Part shown: positions 41,001 through 45,332 of the stretch, piece after piece
Position numbering within the stretch: the first letter of the stretch is position 1
Layout: each line of letters starts with the position of its first letter
From: Serripes groenlandicus
Lineage: Eukaryota > Mollusca > Bivalvia > Cardiida > Cardiidae
Direction: 5' to 3'
Length of the DNA: 64,000 nucleotides
Assembly (NCBI GenBank): GCA_031761405.1
Contig: JASEVX010000001.1
Location: 198,998,110-199,062,109 of the forward strand
Notes under the pieces: generated by a model
What the model saw: the letters and a program-made list of their open reading frames with translations, nothing else
Database searches by the model: none
Told to the model about the DNA's origin: nothing
Position numbers and translations under genes: made by a program

Positions 41001-41513
41001 TCCAGAATCCGTTGATTTCATGTGGGGTCGATTCATCACCTGTTTAGTTTTATTGGTTAATTTGCTACATTGTTGGTTTTTACCAATTTGATGGTTTTAC
41101 TTGCCTGCGATGTACTAAGCCCATGGCAGTCAAAAAGAAGAAGATAAATAAACTCTATTTACAATTTAACCCCATCATGTTGGGATTATTTCCGCAACTA
41201 TGTCTCAAAAAAGATATCTTTGCATGAGAATGATTCAAATGTTTCTTAAGCATTTCGGTTGACAAGGAATGTGCCACCTCATTTGAGGAGTACAAAATAA
41301 TCTTATCCCACCCACAATATACAAACAGTGGCAATGGCATATATTGAACATTTGATGACAATTAGGTTTGAAAACAAGAGTTGAGTTTATAAACACGTTG
41401 ATGCTGTCATATATAACTAATAAATGTTGTTTTTTAACTTCTTGTTGGCTTGAGAAGAGAGATAAACATGTGTTTCACTAATATTTTTAAAATACCTTTT
41501 CGGAAGCGGCCAT
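10892..41513 (-). CDS. LRRC72: LRRC72 orthologue, leucine-rich repeat protein (complete coding gene, 8 exons)
   Basis: Spliced from exons 41496-41513, 38003-38076, 36809-36878, 34999-35194, 32734-32823, 25519-25665, 12231-12267 and 10892-11057. All junctions have GT/AG and compatible phases, giving 265 aa. The start MAASEK has a strong initiation context (AAAGAAAATGG). Then come a charged N-terminal helix (VIEDHLKERDIRKDKD), LRRs with the LxxLxLxxN pattern (YLKNLWLKKNKL, LAELYLQNNQL, LKVLMLNNNQL), a capping motif (LNLFNNPVAQEPDYRLYVIH), and an acidic/basic tail with SVTLYTTFDWSKIP. The order and many residues agree with vertebrate LRRC72 as I remember it (about 287 aa). The family's function is poorly known; an association with cilia or testis is only an inference. 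Coding sequence is under 3% of the 30.6-kb span. Confidence 0.85.
11109..11338 (+). mobile_element. Full-length TTAA MITE, 230 bp
   Basis: TTAA at both ends; hairpin GAAATTGCACAGAACGTGC / AATTTC. It lies ~50 bp upstream of exon 8 of LRRC72, inside the intron. Confidence 0.9.
11345..11570. repeat. MITE fragments
   Basis: GGAGAAATTACTTTTTAAG and CAGCAGACAACTTTGAAAAC match parts of the TTAA MITE, but the order is broken. Confidence 0.4.
11619..11823 (-). mobile_element. TTAA MITE
   Basis: TTAACCCTTTCCCACAGG at the left and GTAGGAAATGGTTAA at the right. One arm of the hairpin is deleted. Confidence 0.8.
12231..12267 (-). CDS. LRRC72: LRRC72 exon 7 (37-nt microexon)
   Basis: Acceptor TTGTTGTGTTTCAG and donor GTATGT frame a 37-nt exon that reads TRDLGNSFLRD. 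It is the only candidate I found that converts the phase left by exon 6 (one base over) into that needed by exon 8 (two bases over). This phase fit is the main support. Confidence 0.7.
12580..12803 (+). repeat. Diverged TTAA MITE
   Basis: GACGCCTCTGCAGCTGACAA at the left and TTCCTGCAGATTTGTGAAAT at the right. The ends are mutated. 12270-12580 shows only a short GATCTGG-type dispersed repeat fragment. Confidence 0.6.
12804..13480. other. Unannotated intronic stretch
   Basis: A very weak MITE-like fragment at 12960-13050 (TTGGAAAACATTGATGAG). The rest holds nothing I can support. Confidence 0.4.
13980..15380 (+). CDS. MULE transposase with FLYWCH zinc finger, copy 1
   Basis: 466 aa. The first ATG in frame (13980, context AAAACATGG) is chosen; the upstream in-frame codons contain no other ATG. 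An N-terminal FLYWCH-type domain (about residues 6-70) shows VYWTCSNRACPSR with two cysteines and the later HNAHHIHEP histidines. The MULE core follows: YADGTFYTCP (D195), LFMDHELAPRKA (D261), the CFFHYTQCIWRKVQ block, and TTNNVEGWHS (E381), which together supply the D-D-E triad. The frame is intact with no stops, so the enzyme may be active. Cuts and rejoins DNA at the terminal repeats (family knowledge). Confidence 0.9.
   Translation: MANAQVRLDFVKNQRGGMSLVIDGHKFVIKSRREERVYWTCSNRACPSRVTTREGILVRHNAHHIHEPDNFHIETDDVMQKMRKRCRKETTPIPTIYKEEVSALRNRDWNEQSVELVKRIQTFEGCKSQLYRERSKDRPVLPKRRQDIRLEGEWTETSAGEQFLLIDEGEENRMLVFATQTNLEHLCNARTIYADGTFYTCPGLFYQLYTWHCFIDGQMYPLMFAFLPGKSEETYLRLFNALDRECNRFGLELKPDILFMDHELAPRKAALRVFQTTDVKACFFHYTQCIWRKVQSSGLANDYRTNEDIHRLVRRAAVLPLVPVNSVEDVWFEALTDIATLELPAAVELFTDYVTENWIESDKQIWNHFNTHGPRTTNNVEGWHSMLKKAVQHSHPNIFSILRTIQEVESFSCIKVVQYATGGKRPTKRRKYKNIDTRLASLKERLRDGSISAIEYADRATYCLHM
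16277..17677 (+). CDS. MULE transposase with FLYWCH zinc finger, copy 2
   Basis: Predicted protein identical to the copy at 13980-15380 over all 466 residues, with the same FLYWCH finger and D195/D261/E381 triad. Its unit keeps the complete right terminus. Identity implies a very recent duplication, gene conversion or an assembly duplication. Confidence 0.9.
   Translation: MANAQVRLDFVKNQRGGMSLVIDGHKFVIKSRREERVYWTCSNRACPSRVTTREGILVRHNAHHIHEPDNFHIETDDVMQKMRKRCRKETTPIPTIYKEEVSALRNRDWNEQSVELVKRIQTFEGCKSQLYRERSKDRPVLPKRRQDIRLEGEWTETSAGEQFLLIDEGEENRMLVFATQTNLEHLCNARTIYADGTFYTCPGLFYQLYTWHCFIDGQMYPLMFAFLPGKSEETYLRLFNALDRECNRFGLELKPDILFMDHELAPRKAALRVFQTTDVKACFFHYTQCIWRKVQSSGLANDYRTNEDIHRLVRRAAVLPLVPVNSVEDVWFEALTDIATLELPAAVELFTDYVTENWIESDKQIWNHFNTHGPRTTNNVEGWHSMLKKAVQHSHPNIFSILRTIQEVESFSCIKVVQYATGGKRPTKRRKYKNIDTRLASLKERLRDGSISAIEYADRATYCLHM
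18190..18258 (-). repeat. Head fragment of a TTAGCTTGAC pearl-like family
   Basis: On the minus strand: GGTTTTAGCTTGACTATTC, then GAGAGCTATTGTACTCACC, matching the head of the elements at 21639 and 56912. Confidence 0.5.
18301..18412 (+). repeat. TTAA MITE fragment
   Basis: Right part of the family (TCTGTATGTGGGAAGAGG then TTAA). The terminal TTAA is shared with the next copy. Confidence 0.6.
18409..18639 (+). mobile_element. Full-length TTAA MITE
   Basis: TTAACCCTTTCCCTCATATAG at the left in family form (TTAACCCTTTCCCTC); hairpin GAAATTGCTCAAAACAAGC / AATTTC; right end GAGGGAAAGGGATTAA. Confidence 0.9.
18664..18790 (-). repeat. TTAA MITE fragment
   Basis: TTAACCCTATCCCACATAC and CTGTAGCAGACAACATT. 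The right half is lost. Confidence 0.6.
18970..19130 (+). repeat. Diverged TTAA MITE
   Basis: ATTGTGGAAAAAGGAGAAAT and a GAGTTATTTCTCC hairpin arm survive. The ends are lost. Confidence 0.45.
19282..19412 (+). repeat. TTAA MITE right half
   Basis: GTTGTCTGCTGCAGATTTGT then CGTATGTGAGAAAAGGTTAA. Confidence 0.6.
19709..19938 (+). mobile_element. Full-length TTAA MITE, 230 bp
   Basis: TTAACCCTTTCCCACATATAG in family form at the left; hairpin GAAATTGCTCAAAATGAGC / AATTTC; TATGAGGGAAAGGGTTAA at the right. Confidence 0.9.
20226..20450 (-). mobile_element. TTAA MITE
   Basis: TTAACCTATTACCACGCAC at the left; ATGCTCATGATGAGCAATTT hairpin; GCGTCTATATGTGGTAAAAG at the right. Confidence 0.75.
20465..20677 (+). 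mobile_element. TTAA MITE
   Basis: TTCAATCCTTTCCAACC at the left and ATGCATGTGGGAAAGGGTT at the right. The hairpin is shortened. Confidence 0.7.
20826..21010 (-). repeat. SINE remnant (minus)
   Basis: AATCAAGTCATATCACAG matches the complement of the SINE tail block. CAAATGGCTGCTTTGCCAC and AGTGGAAGATGAATGATAC match the head region of the SINE at 1-285. Confidence 0.5.
21064..21317 (+). mobile_element. TTAA MITE with a 25-bp tandem duplication near its left end
   Basis: GCTTTCTGATGCCTCTGC occurs twice in a row (about 21085-21130), lengthening the copy to 254 bp. Both TTAA ends are present. Confidence 0.85.
21330..21536 (+). repeat. Diverged TTAA MITE
   Basis: ACATTGTGGGAAAAAAGAG at the left and AAACTGCTGCAGATTTTGTT at the right, then CAACGGTTAA. 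Confidence 0.5.
21639..21796 (-). mobile_element. Short pearl-like element, TTAGCTCGACT family
   Basis: Read on the minus strand it begins TTTTTAGCTCGACTTTTG, carries GAGAGCTATTGTCATGATCC and GTCGTCGGCGGCAG, and ends with the GCCGTACACGGTGC hairpin plus TCTTGTTTAT. Only 158 bp, with no core repeat. Confidence 0.65.
21941..22176 (+). mobile_element. Full-length TTAA MITE
   Basis: TTAACCCTTTACTTCATATAG in family form; hairpin GAAATTGCTCAAAACAAGC / AATTTC; right end GAGGGAAAGGGATAA. Confidence 0.85.
22430..22861 (-). repeat. Pearl-like core array (minus)
   Basis: Three diverged units with GACCTAGTTTTTGAC and CATGACCCAGTTTTGAACC. These are complements of the GGGTCAAAAACTAGGTCAC core at 3930-4540. 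A TTAA MITE has inserted at its right edge. Confidence 0.6.
22862..23058 (+). mobile_element. TTAA MITE, left end lost
   Basis: Begins at GCCTCTGAAGCAGACGGC; hairpin GAAATTGCACAAAACGTGC / AATTTC; ends GTATGAGGGAAAGGTTAA. 22180-22430 and 23060-23630 show nothing I can name. Confidence 0.8.
23631..23866 (+). mobile_element. TTAA MITE
   Basis: TTAACTCTTTCCCACCTTTAG in family form at the left and GAATGTGGGAATTTCCGG at the right with a small insertion. 23870-24330 holds no feature I can support. Confidence 0.75.
24374..24486. repeat. hAT-type foldback MITE fragment
   Basis: AGTGAGACGACTCTTTTGAG then TACCCACAACATAGG, followed by AAGTTAACTCCTTTATCTAG. This is the right half of the family at 577-768, joined to a short left-end fragment of the TTAA MITE (24331-24372). 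Confidence 0.55.
24680..24825. repeat. hAT-type foldback MITE, diverged
   Basis: GAGACTCAAAAGCATCGTCT then CAGTGAGATGATTTTTCAC form the diverged foldback core. Confidence 0.5.
24875..25084 (+). mobile_element. TTAA MITE
   Basis: TTAACCCTTTCCCACATGC at the left and AAATCGTCTGCTGCAGATTT near the right. The hairpin region is shortened. Confidence 0.75.
25085..25258 (-). repeat. TTAA MITE, left part of a chimaera
   Basis: TTAATCCTTTTTCACACAC, then GAAGCAGACAACTTCGAAAG. It runs straight into the next, plus-oriented fragment at an identical internal motif. Confidence 0.6.
25259..25432 (+). repeat. TTAA MITE, right part of a chimaera
   Basis: Begins at CCGCAGACAGCTTTTTGAAA, jumps over the hairpin, and ends GTATGAGGGAAAGGGTTA. 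Confidence 0.65.
25519..25665 (-). CDS. LRRC72: LRRC72 exon 6
   Basis: Acceptor ATATATTTTCCAG and donor GTAAGA. 147 nt read VLKNETDSARKIYDQEQEKI and then RETVAFGRRSEGPP, a helical charged segment that follows the LRR cap in LRRC72. Phases match exon 5 (needs two bases) and exon 7. Confidence 0.85.
25912..26175 (-). mobile_element. TTAA MITE nested in the stub of another
   Basis: A stub TTAACCCTTTCCAACATAC (25914-25942) is interrupted by a full minus copy from TTAA at 25943 to TTAA at 26175. The inner copy has GAAATTGCTCATCATGAGC / AATTTC as its hairpin. Confidence 0.8.
26276..26795 (+). repeat. Left terminal inverted repeat of the 5.8-kb element
   Basis: Contains landmarks CACTGACGTCACTTTTTAGA and AACGTCGCGTTTCGCGTAAG, whose complements appear in the same spacing at the right arm. 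Confidence 0.85.
27155..27372 (-). repeat. SINE (minus)
   Basis: TTATTGGGGTTTTACGCCG is the complement of the SINE tail. ACCAGTACTAGGCTAGAAAA and GGGGATTGAACCCGGG (complement of the B box) follow. Confidence 0.75.
27373..28689. other. Interior of the 5.8-kb element, no feature recognised
   Basis: AT-rich sequence with short purine runs (GAAGAAGAAGAAGAAAAAAG near 28050). Short open frames here have no family resemblance that I can see. Confidence 0.4.
28690..28860 (+). repeat. G-rich minisatellite with quadruplex potential
   Basis: Irregular repeats of GGGAGGGAAGTTGGGA and GGGAGGAAAGTTGGGA give many closely spaced GGG runs on the plus strand. The minus strand is C-rich and would encode a P/S/Q-rich low-complexity frame, which I take as a by-product. 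Confidence 0.7.
29034..29327 (-). CDS. Orphan two-exon coding candidate inside the 5.8-kb element
   Basis: Exon 1 (29177-29327) starts at an ATG (GTCATTGATATG) and reads MYTSQATTHLSHRSKEIVRR, then LASGDYDDVKQSNAYYSNKV, ending at donor CTG/GTAAGA. A possible exon 2 (29034-29086) after CTACGCCAG would finish with KDFVGDRYCQLECSSV and a TAA. The intron would be only ~90 bp. Exon 1 also ends in the phase accepted by LRRC72 exon 6 (25519-25665), so it could be an alternative first exon of that gene. I do not recognise the protein. The amino-acid mix looks real, but no second line of evidence exists in the window. Confidence 0.35.
29340..30110. other. Interior of the 5.8-kb element, no feature recognised
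   Basis: No coding, RNA or repeat signal I can support. The same holds for 28880-29030, 30300-30780 and 31010-31535. Confidence 0.4.
30113..30294 (-). repeat. Diverged TTAA MITE
   Basis: TCTTCAGCAGACGACTTTAA at the left and AATGCGTCTACAATGGGAAA at the right; left end lost. Confidence 0.55.
30790..31005 (-). repeat. Diverged TTAA MITE
   Basis: TTTACAAATCACTTTCCCAC at the left; poly-A expansion inside; GGAAGTGGTTAA at the right. Confidence 0.55.
31540..32057 (-). repeat. Right terminal inverted repeat of the 5.8-kb element
   Basis: Complement of 26276-26795, with small indels and point differences (for example a shorter Lys-codon-like A run near 31670). Confidence 0.85.
32061..32275 (-). repeat. 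SINE (minus), abutting the TTAA of the 5.8-kb element
   Basis: AAATGGGATTTTAAGTCGC (tail complement), ACCAGTACTAGGCTAGAAAA and GGGGATCGAACCTTGG (B-box complement). The large element appears to have inserted at the SINE tail. Confidence 0.75.
32385..32544 (-). repeat. TTAA MITE, shortened
   Basis: TTTACACTTTCCCACATAC at the left and GCAAGTTGGAAAAGATTAA at the right. Confidence 0.55.
32734..32823 (-). CDS. LRRC72: LRRC72 exon 5 (LRR cap)
   Basis: Acceptor CTTGTATTTCAG and donor GTAAGC. The 90-nt exon reads NLFNNPVAQEPDYRLYVIHA then VPSLQLLDRK, the conserved LRR C-cap (NP-----YR-YVI--LP-L--LD). Confidence 0.9.
32830..33440. repeat. Dispersed repeat fragments
   Basis: Contains a GATCAGCCTGCACATTCG-type fragment (about 32905-32965) and, at 33310-33358, a pearl-like 3' end (GAGCCATCATGGCCCTCTTG then TTT). 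Nothing coding. Confidence 0.45.
33445..33530 (+). repeat. TTAA MITE fragment
   Basis: TTACCTTTTCCCTGATACAG at the left, then CACACAATGTTTTCCACTAC. Confidence 0.5.
33535..34998 (-). repeat. Minisatellite made of the LRRC72 exon 4 splice-donor sequence
   Basis: About twenty units of 55-62 bp. Each holds (gene strand) TTTAGAGACATTAAGTAAGT and a spacer ATAGTATTGTGTGCATACA. The same 20-mer is the real exon 4 end plus donor at 34993-35012. A full TTAA MITE (33567-33796) interrupts the array near its left end. Confidence 0.9.
33567..33796 (-). mobile_element. Full-length TTAA MITE inside the minisatellite
   Basis: Both ends TTAA, 230 bp; hairpin GAAATTGCACGTTTTGTGC / AATTTC. It sits exactly at the TTAA of one donor-derived repeat unit. 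Confidence 0.9.
34999..35194 (-). CDS. LRRC72: LRRC72 exon 4 (main LRR exon)
   Basis: Acceptor GTACTCGATAG, donor GTAAGT. It reads LRRLTCLKNNFRLAELYLQN, NQLMDLSGSLQHLTSLKVLM, LNNNQLTKLDRLVKEFKNMQ and SLETL: about two and a half LRRs with the consensus LxxLxLxxNxL. Confidence 0.9.
35633..35861 (+). mobile_element. Full-length TTAA MITE
   Basis: TTAACCATTTCCTTCATATAG in family form; hairpin GAAATTACTCAAAATGAGC / AATTTC; ends TATGAGGGAAAGGGTTAA. Confidence 0.9.
35858..36010 (+). repeat. TTAA MITE, internally deleted, sharing the TTAA of its neighbour
   Basis: TTAACCCCACATCCCGC at the left and TGTTGTATGTGGGAAAAGG at the right. A further scrap lies at 36045-36090. Confidence 0.65.
36319..36547 (-). 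mobile_element. Full-length TTAA MITE
   Basis: TTAACCCTATCCCACATAC at the left; hairpin GAAATTGCTTGTTTTGAGC / AATTTC; GGTGGGAAAGGGTTAA at the right. Confidence 0.9.
36809..36878 (-). CDS. LRRC72: LRRC72 exon 3
   Basis: Acceptor TCTGTTTTTCAG, donor GTAAGT. 70 nt read NLSECMELARFKYLKNLWLK and KNK, the first LRR with its N-cap. Phase joins exon 2 (split Gln codon) and exon 4 (codon boundary). Confidence 0.85.
36951..37148. mobile_element. hAT-type foldback MITE
   Basis: CAGCGGTCCAGATAAG at the left and CTTATATAGAGCACTG at the right. The core has GTACTCTTGAAAAAGAATCG and its fold-back arm. Flanks ACATATGC / AATTATGC are a weak 8-bp target duplication. Confidence 0.65.
37330..37490 (-). repeat. 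TTAA MITE fragment with an internal insertion
   Basis: GAAAGTAAGAAATAGC on one side and AAGTTGTCTGCTGCAGAGGC on the other of an inserted palindromic block (CAGGGACAATATATACGTG at about 37379). Confidence 0.45.
37608..37850 (-). mobile_element. Short pearl-like element (minus)
   Basis: Inverted ends ATGCCCCCG / CGGGGGCAT. Microsatellite GACAGACAGACAGGCC. On the minus strand the 3' end is a GTGTTTTACAAACACA hairpin followed by TCTTGTTT. Flanking sequence repeats TGGTCAGCAAGATAAAGAG several times (37520-38020). Confidence 0.65.
38003..38076 (-). CDS. LRRC72: LRRC72 exon 2
   Basis: Acceptor TTCTCTATGTAG; donor CCA/GTAAAT is weak. Reads VIEDHLKERDIRKDKDVVEL then YLADQ, matching the conserved start of LRRC72 (VIEEQL-type). 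Confidence 0.8.
38090..39210. other. LRRC72 intron 1, right part, no feature recognised
   Basis: A short palindrome GGAGCTAATCTCCTGCC near 38188 and AT-rich sequence. No supported coding or repeat structure. Confidence 0.4.
39219..39670. repeat. Possible small inverted-repeat element
   Basis: GGTATATCGCAATATTC and ATATTGTACCGCAATAAG at the left are complementary to TATTGCGGTACGTATTGC and ATATCGCAATATAATG at the right. No target duplication identified. Confidence 0.4.
39680..39815 (-). pseudogene. Non-LTR retrotransposon ORF2 C-terminal remnant
   Basis: On the minus strand it reads SARLWNALPASIRESGTLPI then FKRSLKARG. RLWNxLPxxIRxSxxxxxFKxxLK is the typical C-terminal signature of CR1/Jockey-type reverse transcriptases. 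A TGA lies just upstream in frame. Only ~45 codons remain. Confidence 0.7.
40045..40142 (+). repeat. TTAA MITE, right half lost
   Basis: ATAACCCTTTCCCATTTGTAG in family form, ending abruptly in the hairpin at CAAAACAAGCAAC. Confidence 0.65.
40198..41004. mobile_element. Inverted-repeat element flanked by a ~40-bp direct repeat
   Basis: TGGAGATTTCGTCTAACTGA then TACTATAGAGTAA and GGGGTAGAGATTTCGTC at the left are matched in inverted order at 40930-41004. The middle holds two diverged repeats of GTAAGAAAAG plus ACGACTTCTC (40400, 40560). Outside it, CTGTTTAGTTTTATTGGTTA occurs on both sides (40151, 41040), too long for a normal target duplication. Confidence 0.6.
41010..41490. other. LRRC72 intron 1, left flank of exon 1
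   Basis: Apart from the duplicated CTGTTTAGTTTTATTGGTTA block at 41040 there is nothing I can name. Confidence 0.4.
41496..41513 (-). CDS. LRRC72: LRRC72 exon 1 (first coding exon, MAASEK)
   Basis: ATG in strong context (ACAAAGAAAATGGCC) and a donor AAG/GTATTT in phase 0, exactly the phase exon 2 needs. It is only 18 coding bases, so the call rests on the context, the phase and the absence of a better start. Confidence 0.65.
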
Positions 41514-42266
41514 TTTCTTTGTTGCTACAATAAATAGTACAGAGCTAATTCTGGTTTTGTTTCGAACTAAATCCAGAAGGAGCGTCTATGGGTCTCTCCA
41601 AATTAATTTTTATCAAAATTGTGTTAAGTGAAACATGTATAATTGTAACAATTGAAATTCTTCATGTAAATTTACCTTATCTATATACCGCGCGTGACCA
41701 TATAACTACTTTAGTTTCGGATTTAGCTTTGGAACTTGGAACTTTGGACACTCAGAATTATGAAAAGAAGACCAGCATAATTTGCACCTTTCTGCGATTG
41801 TCTGGTACAGAATATTTTTGCACTTAATTTTTATTGTATTTAAGATAAAATTAATTTATGATTAAAAGCCTTTATTGCAACAATACTTAACTTGACTAAA
41901 ATGAACTATCATTTTCGATACGTTTTCCGTTTTCTACTTTCATTTTCGTTTTTGAAGACTTATGTAATTATATAAGTCACGATAATGTACAATATCCCCC
42001 ACACCGTCAAACTCAAGATATGTATAGTGAAATAAATATTCAATACGTTTGGAGAGAACTGATATCCTTATTAGCTTAAGAACGTTAAGTTTATATTTCT
42101 GTTTTCTTTGAAATTCCAAGAATTCCACTGGAATTTCCCAGATACAAAATACATTACTATAAATTATGTTTTCAATAGTTTCAGATTCAATTCTTTATTG
42201 ACTGTTTTTCGGCAAAGCATTTTGCCTTTGGCCATTTACAAATTATATAAATATGGCAAACATATA
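41514..42266. promoter_or_regulatory. Likely promoter side of LRRC72, between the two divergent genes
   Basis: The interval between the LRRC72 ATG (41513) and the first visible exon of the plus-strand gene (45549) must hold both promoters if no unseen exons exist. I see no clear TATA or initiator. 41520-42266 shows no repeat or coding region I can support. Confidence 0.35.
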
Positions 42267-42268
42267 TA

Positions 42269-43121
42269 CAGTCAAGTAACCCTTAGCGGATCATAACTAA
42301 TAGCGGATCACTTTAATGTTCAAGACCCGCTAACTTATTTATTAGACAAAATTATTGTGTATAAATTGGCAGGTAAGTACTTCATGGTATTATTTAAATA
42401 CACAATAAAAATGATGCTTGTCAGACTTCAAATTCATCTGTATCATCTGAACGTATGATGCAAGTGTTTACTTGACCCAGTTATTTCTACTTTGTTTTGA
42501 AGAGAACATGTATTTTTTTGCGGCAACAGCTAGCGATCTTAATTATGTTAGTTATTTATTTTGACATTTTATGAAAGACAAATACATACACCTATTGAAA
42601 TATAACCAATCATTCTCATTTATCTTTGCATATTAACACTGAAGCGATAATAGAATAGCTAGTTGAGTTACCATTAGCGGATCGCCACTTTGTTTCCATG
42701 ACTGAGTCGGAGGGGTTTTCTCAAAATTTTATTTTCGACAATTTAGCCATTCCCGAAGATGCTAGTGATTAAATCAGAAATATATCAATACATTACAAAT
42801 CTTCAGTTAGATAAAACGTAACTTGTACAATAACAGCAGAAGTTTTGACAGCTAAAATGTTGCTTGAGATGACCCCGGGCCTGATATCAGTAAGTCACGT
42901 GATCCCCTATTGCTACAATTGATCCATTAATGCATCATTAACTCAAACTGGTAAACAACGGTCTGTACAGCTGTTTATGCACTAAAACTGAAAAAGTGTT
43001 TGTCAATTTAAAGGAGAATTATTTTACTTGTAAACTATAAACAAACAAGTTTCGAAACATTGACCGTTTCTTTTATGCACTACGTTGTTTCGTTACTGAT
43101 CCGTTAAGGGTAACTTGACTG
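42269..43121. mobile_element. Tc1/mariner-like non-autonomous element, 853 bp
   Basis: Inverted ends CAGTCAAGTAACCCTTAGCG and the complement of CAGTCAAGTTACCCTTAACG (about 18/20), with TA on each side (42267-42268, 43122-43123). No coding region inside. AGCGGATC recurs in the interior (42301, 42676). Confidence 0.7.
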
Positions 43122-43130
43122 TACATAGAA

Positions 43131-43220
43131 AAACATATAACATTTATACATATAACATTTATACATATAACATTTATACATATAACATTTATACATATAA
43201 CATATATACGTATAACATTA
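43131..43220. repeat. 15-bp minisatellite
   Basis: Five to six copies of ACATATAACATTTAT, directly adjoining the mariner-like element. Confidence 0.85.
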
Positions 43221-43308
43221 AAAAAAGTGTTTTTATAAACATAACATAATTTATGTATAGAACAAAAAATACCTACATTCAAACATATTGTATATATCAT
43301 GTACATTA

Positions 43309-43933
43309 GTTTTGCATAACAGACAATTCTTCATTTCTTAGGATCATTGCGTTCTTAAAGTATTTCATTAAATTAATTAGTTTCCCTTTATTATTTGTTT
43401 TCATAATATAATTACATTTTTCTAAACTGGGCCATACTTGATATAGATTAAACCTTTTGCATAAAACAGTATATTTGGGACAGCATGATATGAAGTGATA
43501 TTCGCTTTCTATAGCTTTAGGGTTAAATAATTTGCACAATCTTTCTTCAGAAACTTCTCTTATAATACCATTATGTCTCCCCTTTTCGATTTCCAGATGA
43601 TGAGAGGATAGCCTAAATCTTGATAATTGCTTTTGTAGACATTCGTTTGTTGTAATAAGTAGGTACCGTAGTTTTCGAATTGGAATTCAGTTTTAAACAT
43701 TCTATAATAAAATTTTATTCGATTCATCTAGTTTTGCATGCCATACTTGTATATAATTGTCTCATATGCATTGTTTTAACATGCTTTTGTAATTAAATTT
43801 TGTATTGTAGTTTTGTAAAAGATAGTTGTAACCTAAGTTATTAAGTGTTATTTTTAATTTAGAGCTCCAGCTCTTATTAAAAGAATACTCTACTTGTTTC
43901 GAAAAAGCTTTATGAACTAAGGAATCATGTTTT
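43309..43933 (-). pseudogene. Non-LTR retrotransposon 3' remnant (reverse-transcriptase C-terminal region)
   Basis: On the minus strand: SFNKSWSSKLKITLNNLGYN, later VWHAKLDESNK, then RFRLSSHHLEIEKGRHNGII and KAIESEYHFISCCPKYTVL. This is the region downstream of the RT domain of many mollusc LINEs (the ExEyHFlxxCPxY block). It has a TGA and at least one frameshift (about 43690-43720). It is cut off upstream by the pearl-like element at 43932. Confidence 0.75.
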
Positions 43934-44840
43934 TAGCTCTACTGGCCAAAGGCCAGAAGGGCTTATGTCGTGGCGATTCGTCCGTCGTGCGTGCGTGCGT
44001 CCGTCCGTAAACAATTTCTTGTTAACACGATACAGTCTTCACTTTTGATTGTATCTCAACCAAACTTATACAGTAGTTAGATATCCATGAGAGCTCGGTT
44101 CCTTTCGAAAACCAACCACAGATCCGCCCATGCATGACTGGATTATGGCCCTTGAAATGGTCAAAATTGCTATAAAAGAGCTTGTTAACACGATACAGTC
44201 TTCACTTTTGATTGTATCTCAACCAAACTTATACAGTAGTTAGATATCTATGAGAGCTAAGTTCCGTTTGAAAACCAGCCACAGATCTGCCCATGCATGA
44301 CTGGACTATGGCCCTTGAAATGGTCAATATTGCTATAAAAGAGTTGTTAACATGATACAGTCTTCACTTTTGATTGTATCTCAACCAAACTTATACAGTA
44401 GTTAGATATCTATGAGAGCTCGGTTCCTTTCGGAAACCAGCCAGATCTGCCCATGCATGACTGGATTATGGCCCTTGAAATGGTCAAAATTGCTATAATA
44501 GAGCTTATTAACACGATACAATCTTTATTTTTTATTGTATCTCAACCATACTTATACAGTAGTTAGATATCCATGAGAGCTTGATTCCTTTCGAAAACAA
44601 GCCAGATCCGCCCCATGCATGACTGAATTATGGCCCTTGAAATTGTCAAAATTGCTATAATAGGGCTTGTTAACATGATACAGTCCTTATTTTTTATTGT
44701 ATCTCAATCAAACTTATACAGTAGTTAGATATCCATGAGATTTTGGTTCATTTCTAAAAAACGGCCAGATCTACCCTTGCATGGCTGGATTATGGCGCTT
44801 GAAATTGTCAAAATTGCTATAATACAGCTTGTGAACACAA
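43932..44840 (+). mobile_element. Pearl-like element, family B (plus), 3' truncated
   Basis: Head TTTTTAGCTCTACTGGCC with palindrome GGCCAAAGGCC, microsatellite GTGCGTGCGTGCGTCC, then five 161-163-bp units (starts at 44021, 44184, 44346, 44508, 44669) with CTCAACCAAACTTATACAG and ATTATGGCCCTTGAAATGG. No CTTGTT end is present. Confidence 0.75.
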
Positions 44841-45151
44841 TAGAGCATCCAGTTACTATCTGATCTTCACCAAACTTAGTAACATTGAAGTTTCAGACAA
44901 TATCTAATTTATCTGTATAATATGCATGCTTTTCATGTAATTTCTACAGTTATGATACAGTAATCAAATAAAAACAATAGGCTAAAAAGAACTATATTGA
45001 TATTCTAATTTTCAGAATTTGTTGTTGAGCATTTCAACTCTGTGATTCTCCTATGTTCCTGATGACAAATTCTCACCTTTTTCGTATGTAACTTTGTATT
45101 AGTAGTCAACTTAGAGATATTAAACTATTTTTCGATGTTTGAAGATTTATT
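44841..45151. other. Unannotated stretch upstream of the zinc-finger helicase gene
   Basis: No coding, promoter motif or repeat that I can support. Confidence 0.4.
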
Positions 45152-45332
45152 TTAACCCCTTCCCTCATATAGACGCCATAGTGATCAAAGAAGAAATTGC
45201 ACCAAACATGCAATTTTTCCTTTTGCCAGAATGTTTTCCACTTTTTGTCAGAGGTTATCCTTTCAATTATGTTTTGACAAAATACGTTCAAAGTCGTCTG
45301 CTGCAGAATTGTCGTATGAGGGCTACGGTTAA
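45152..45332 (+). mobile_element. TTAA MITE, internal deletions
   Basis: TTAACCCCTTCCCTCATATAG in family form; hairpin GAAATTGCACCAAACATGC / AATTTT; end GAGGGCTACGGTTAA. A right-end scrap also lies at 45475-45522, just upstream of exon 1. Confidence 0.8.

Noticed and set aside
41588..41827. 79-codon plus-strand frame between the two divergent genes
   Set aside because: No family resemblance, no splice context and AT-rich composition.
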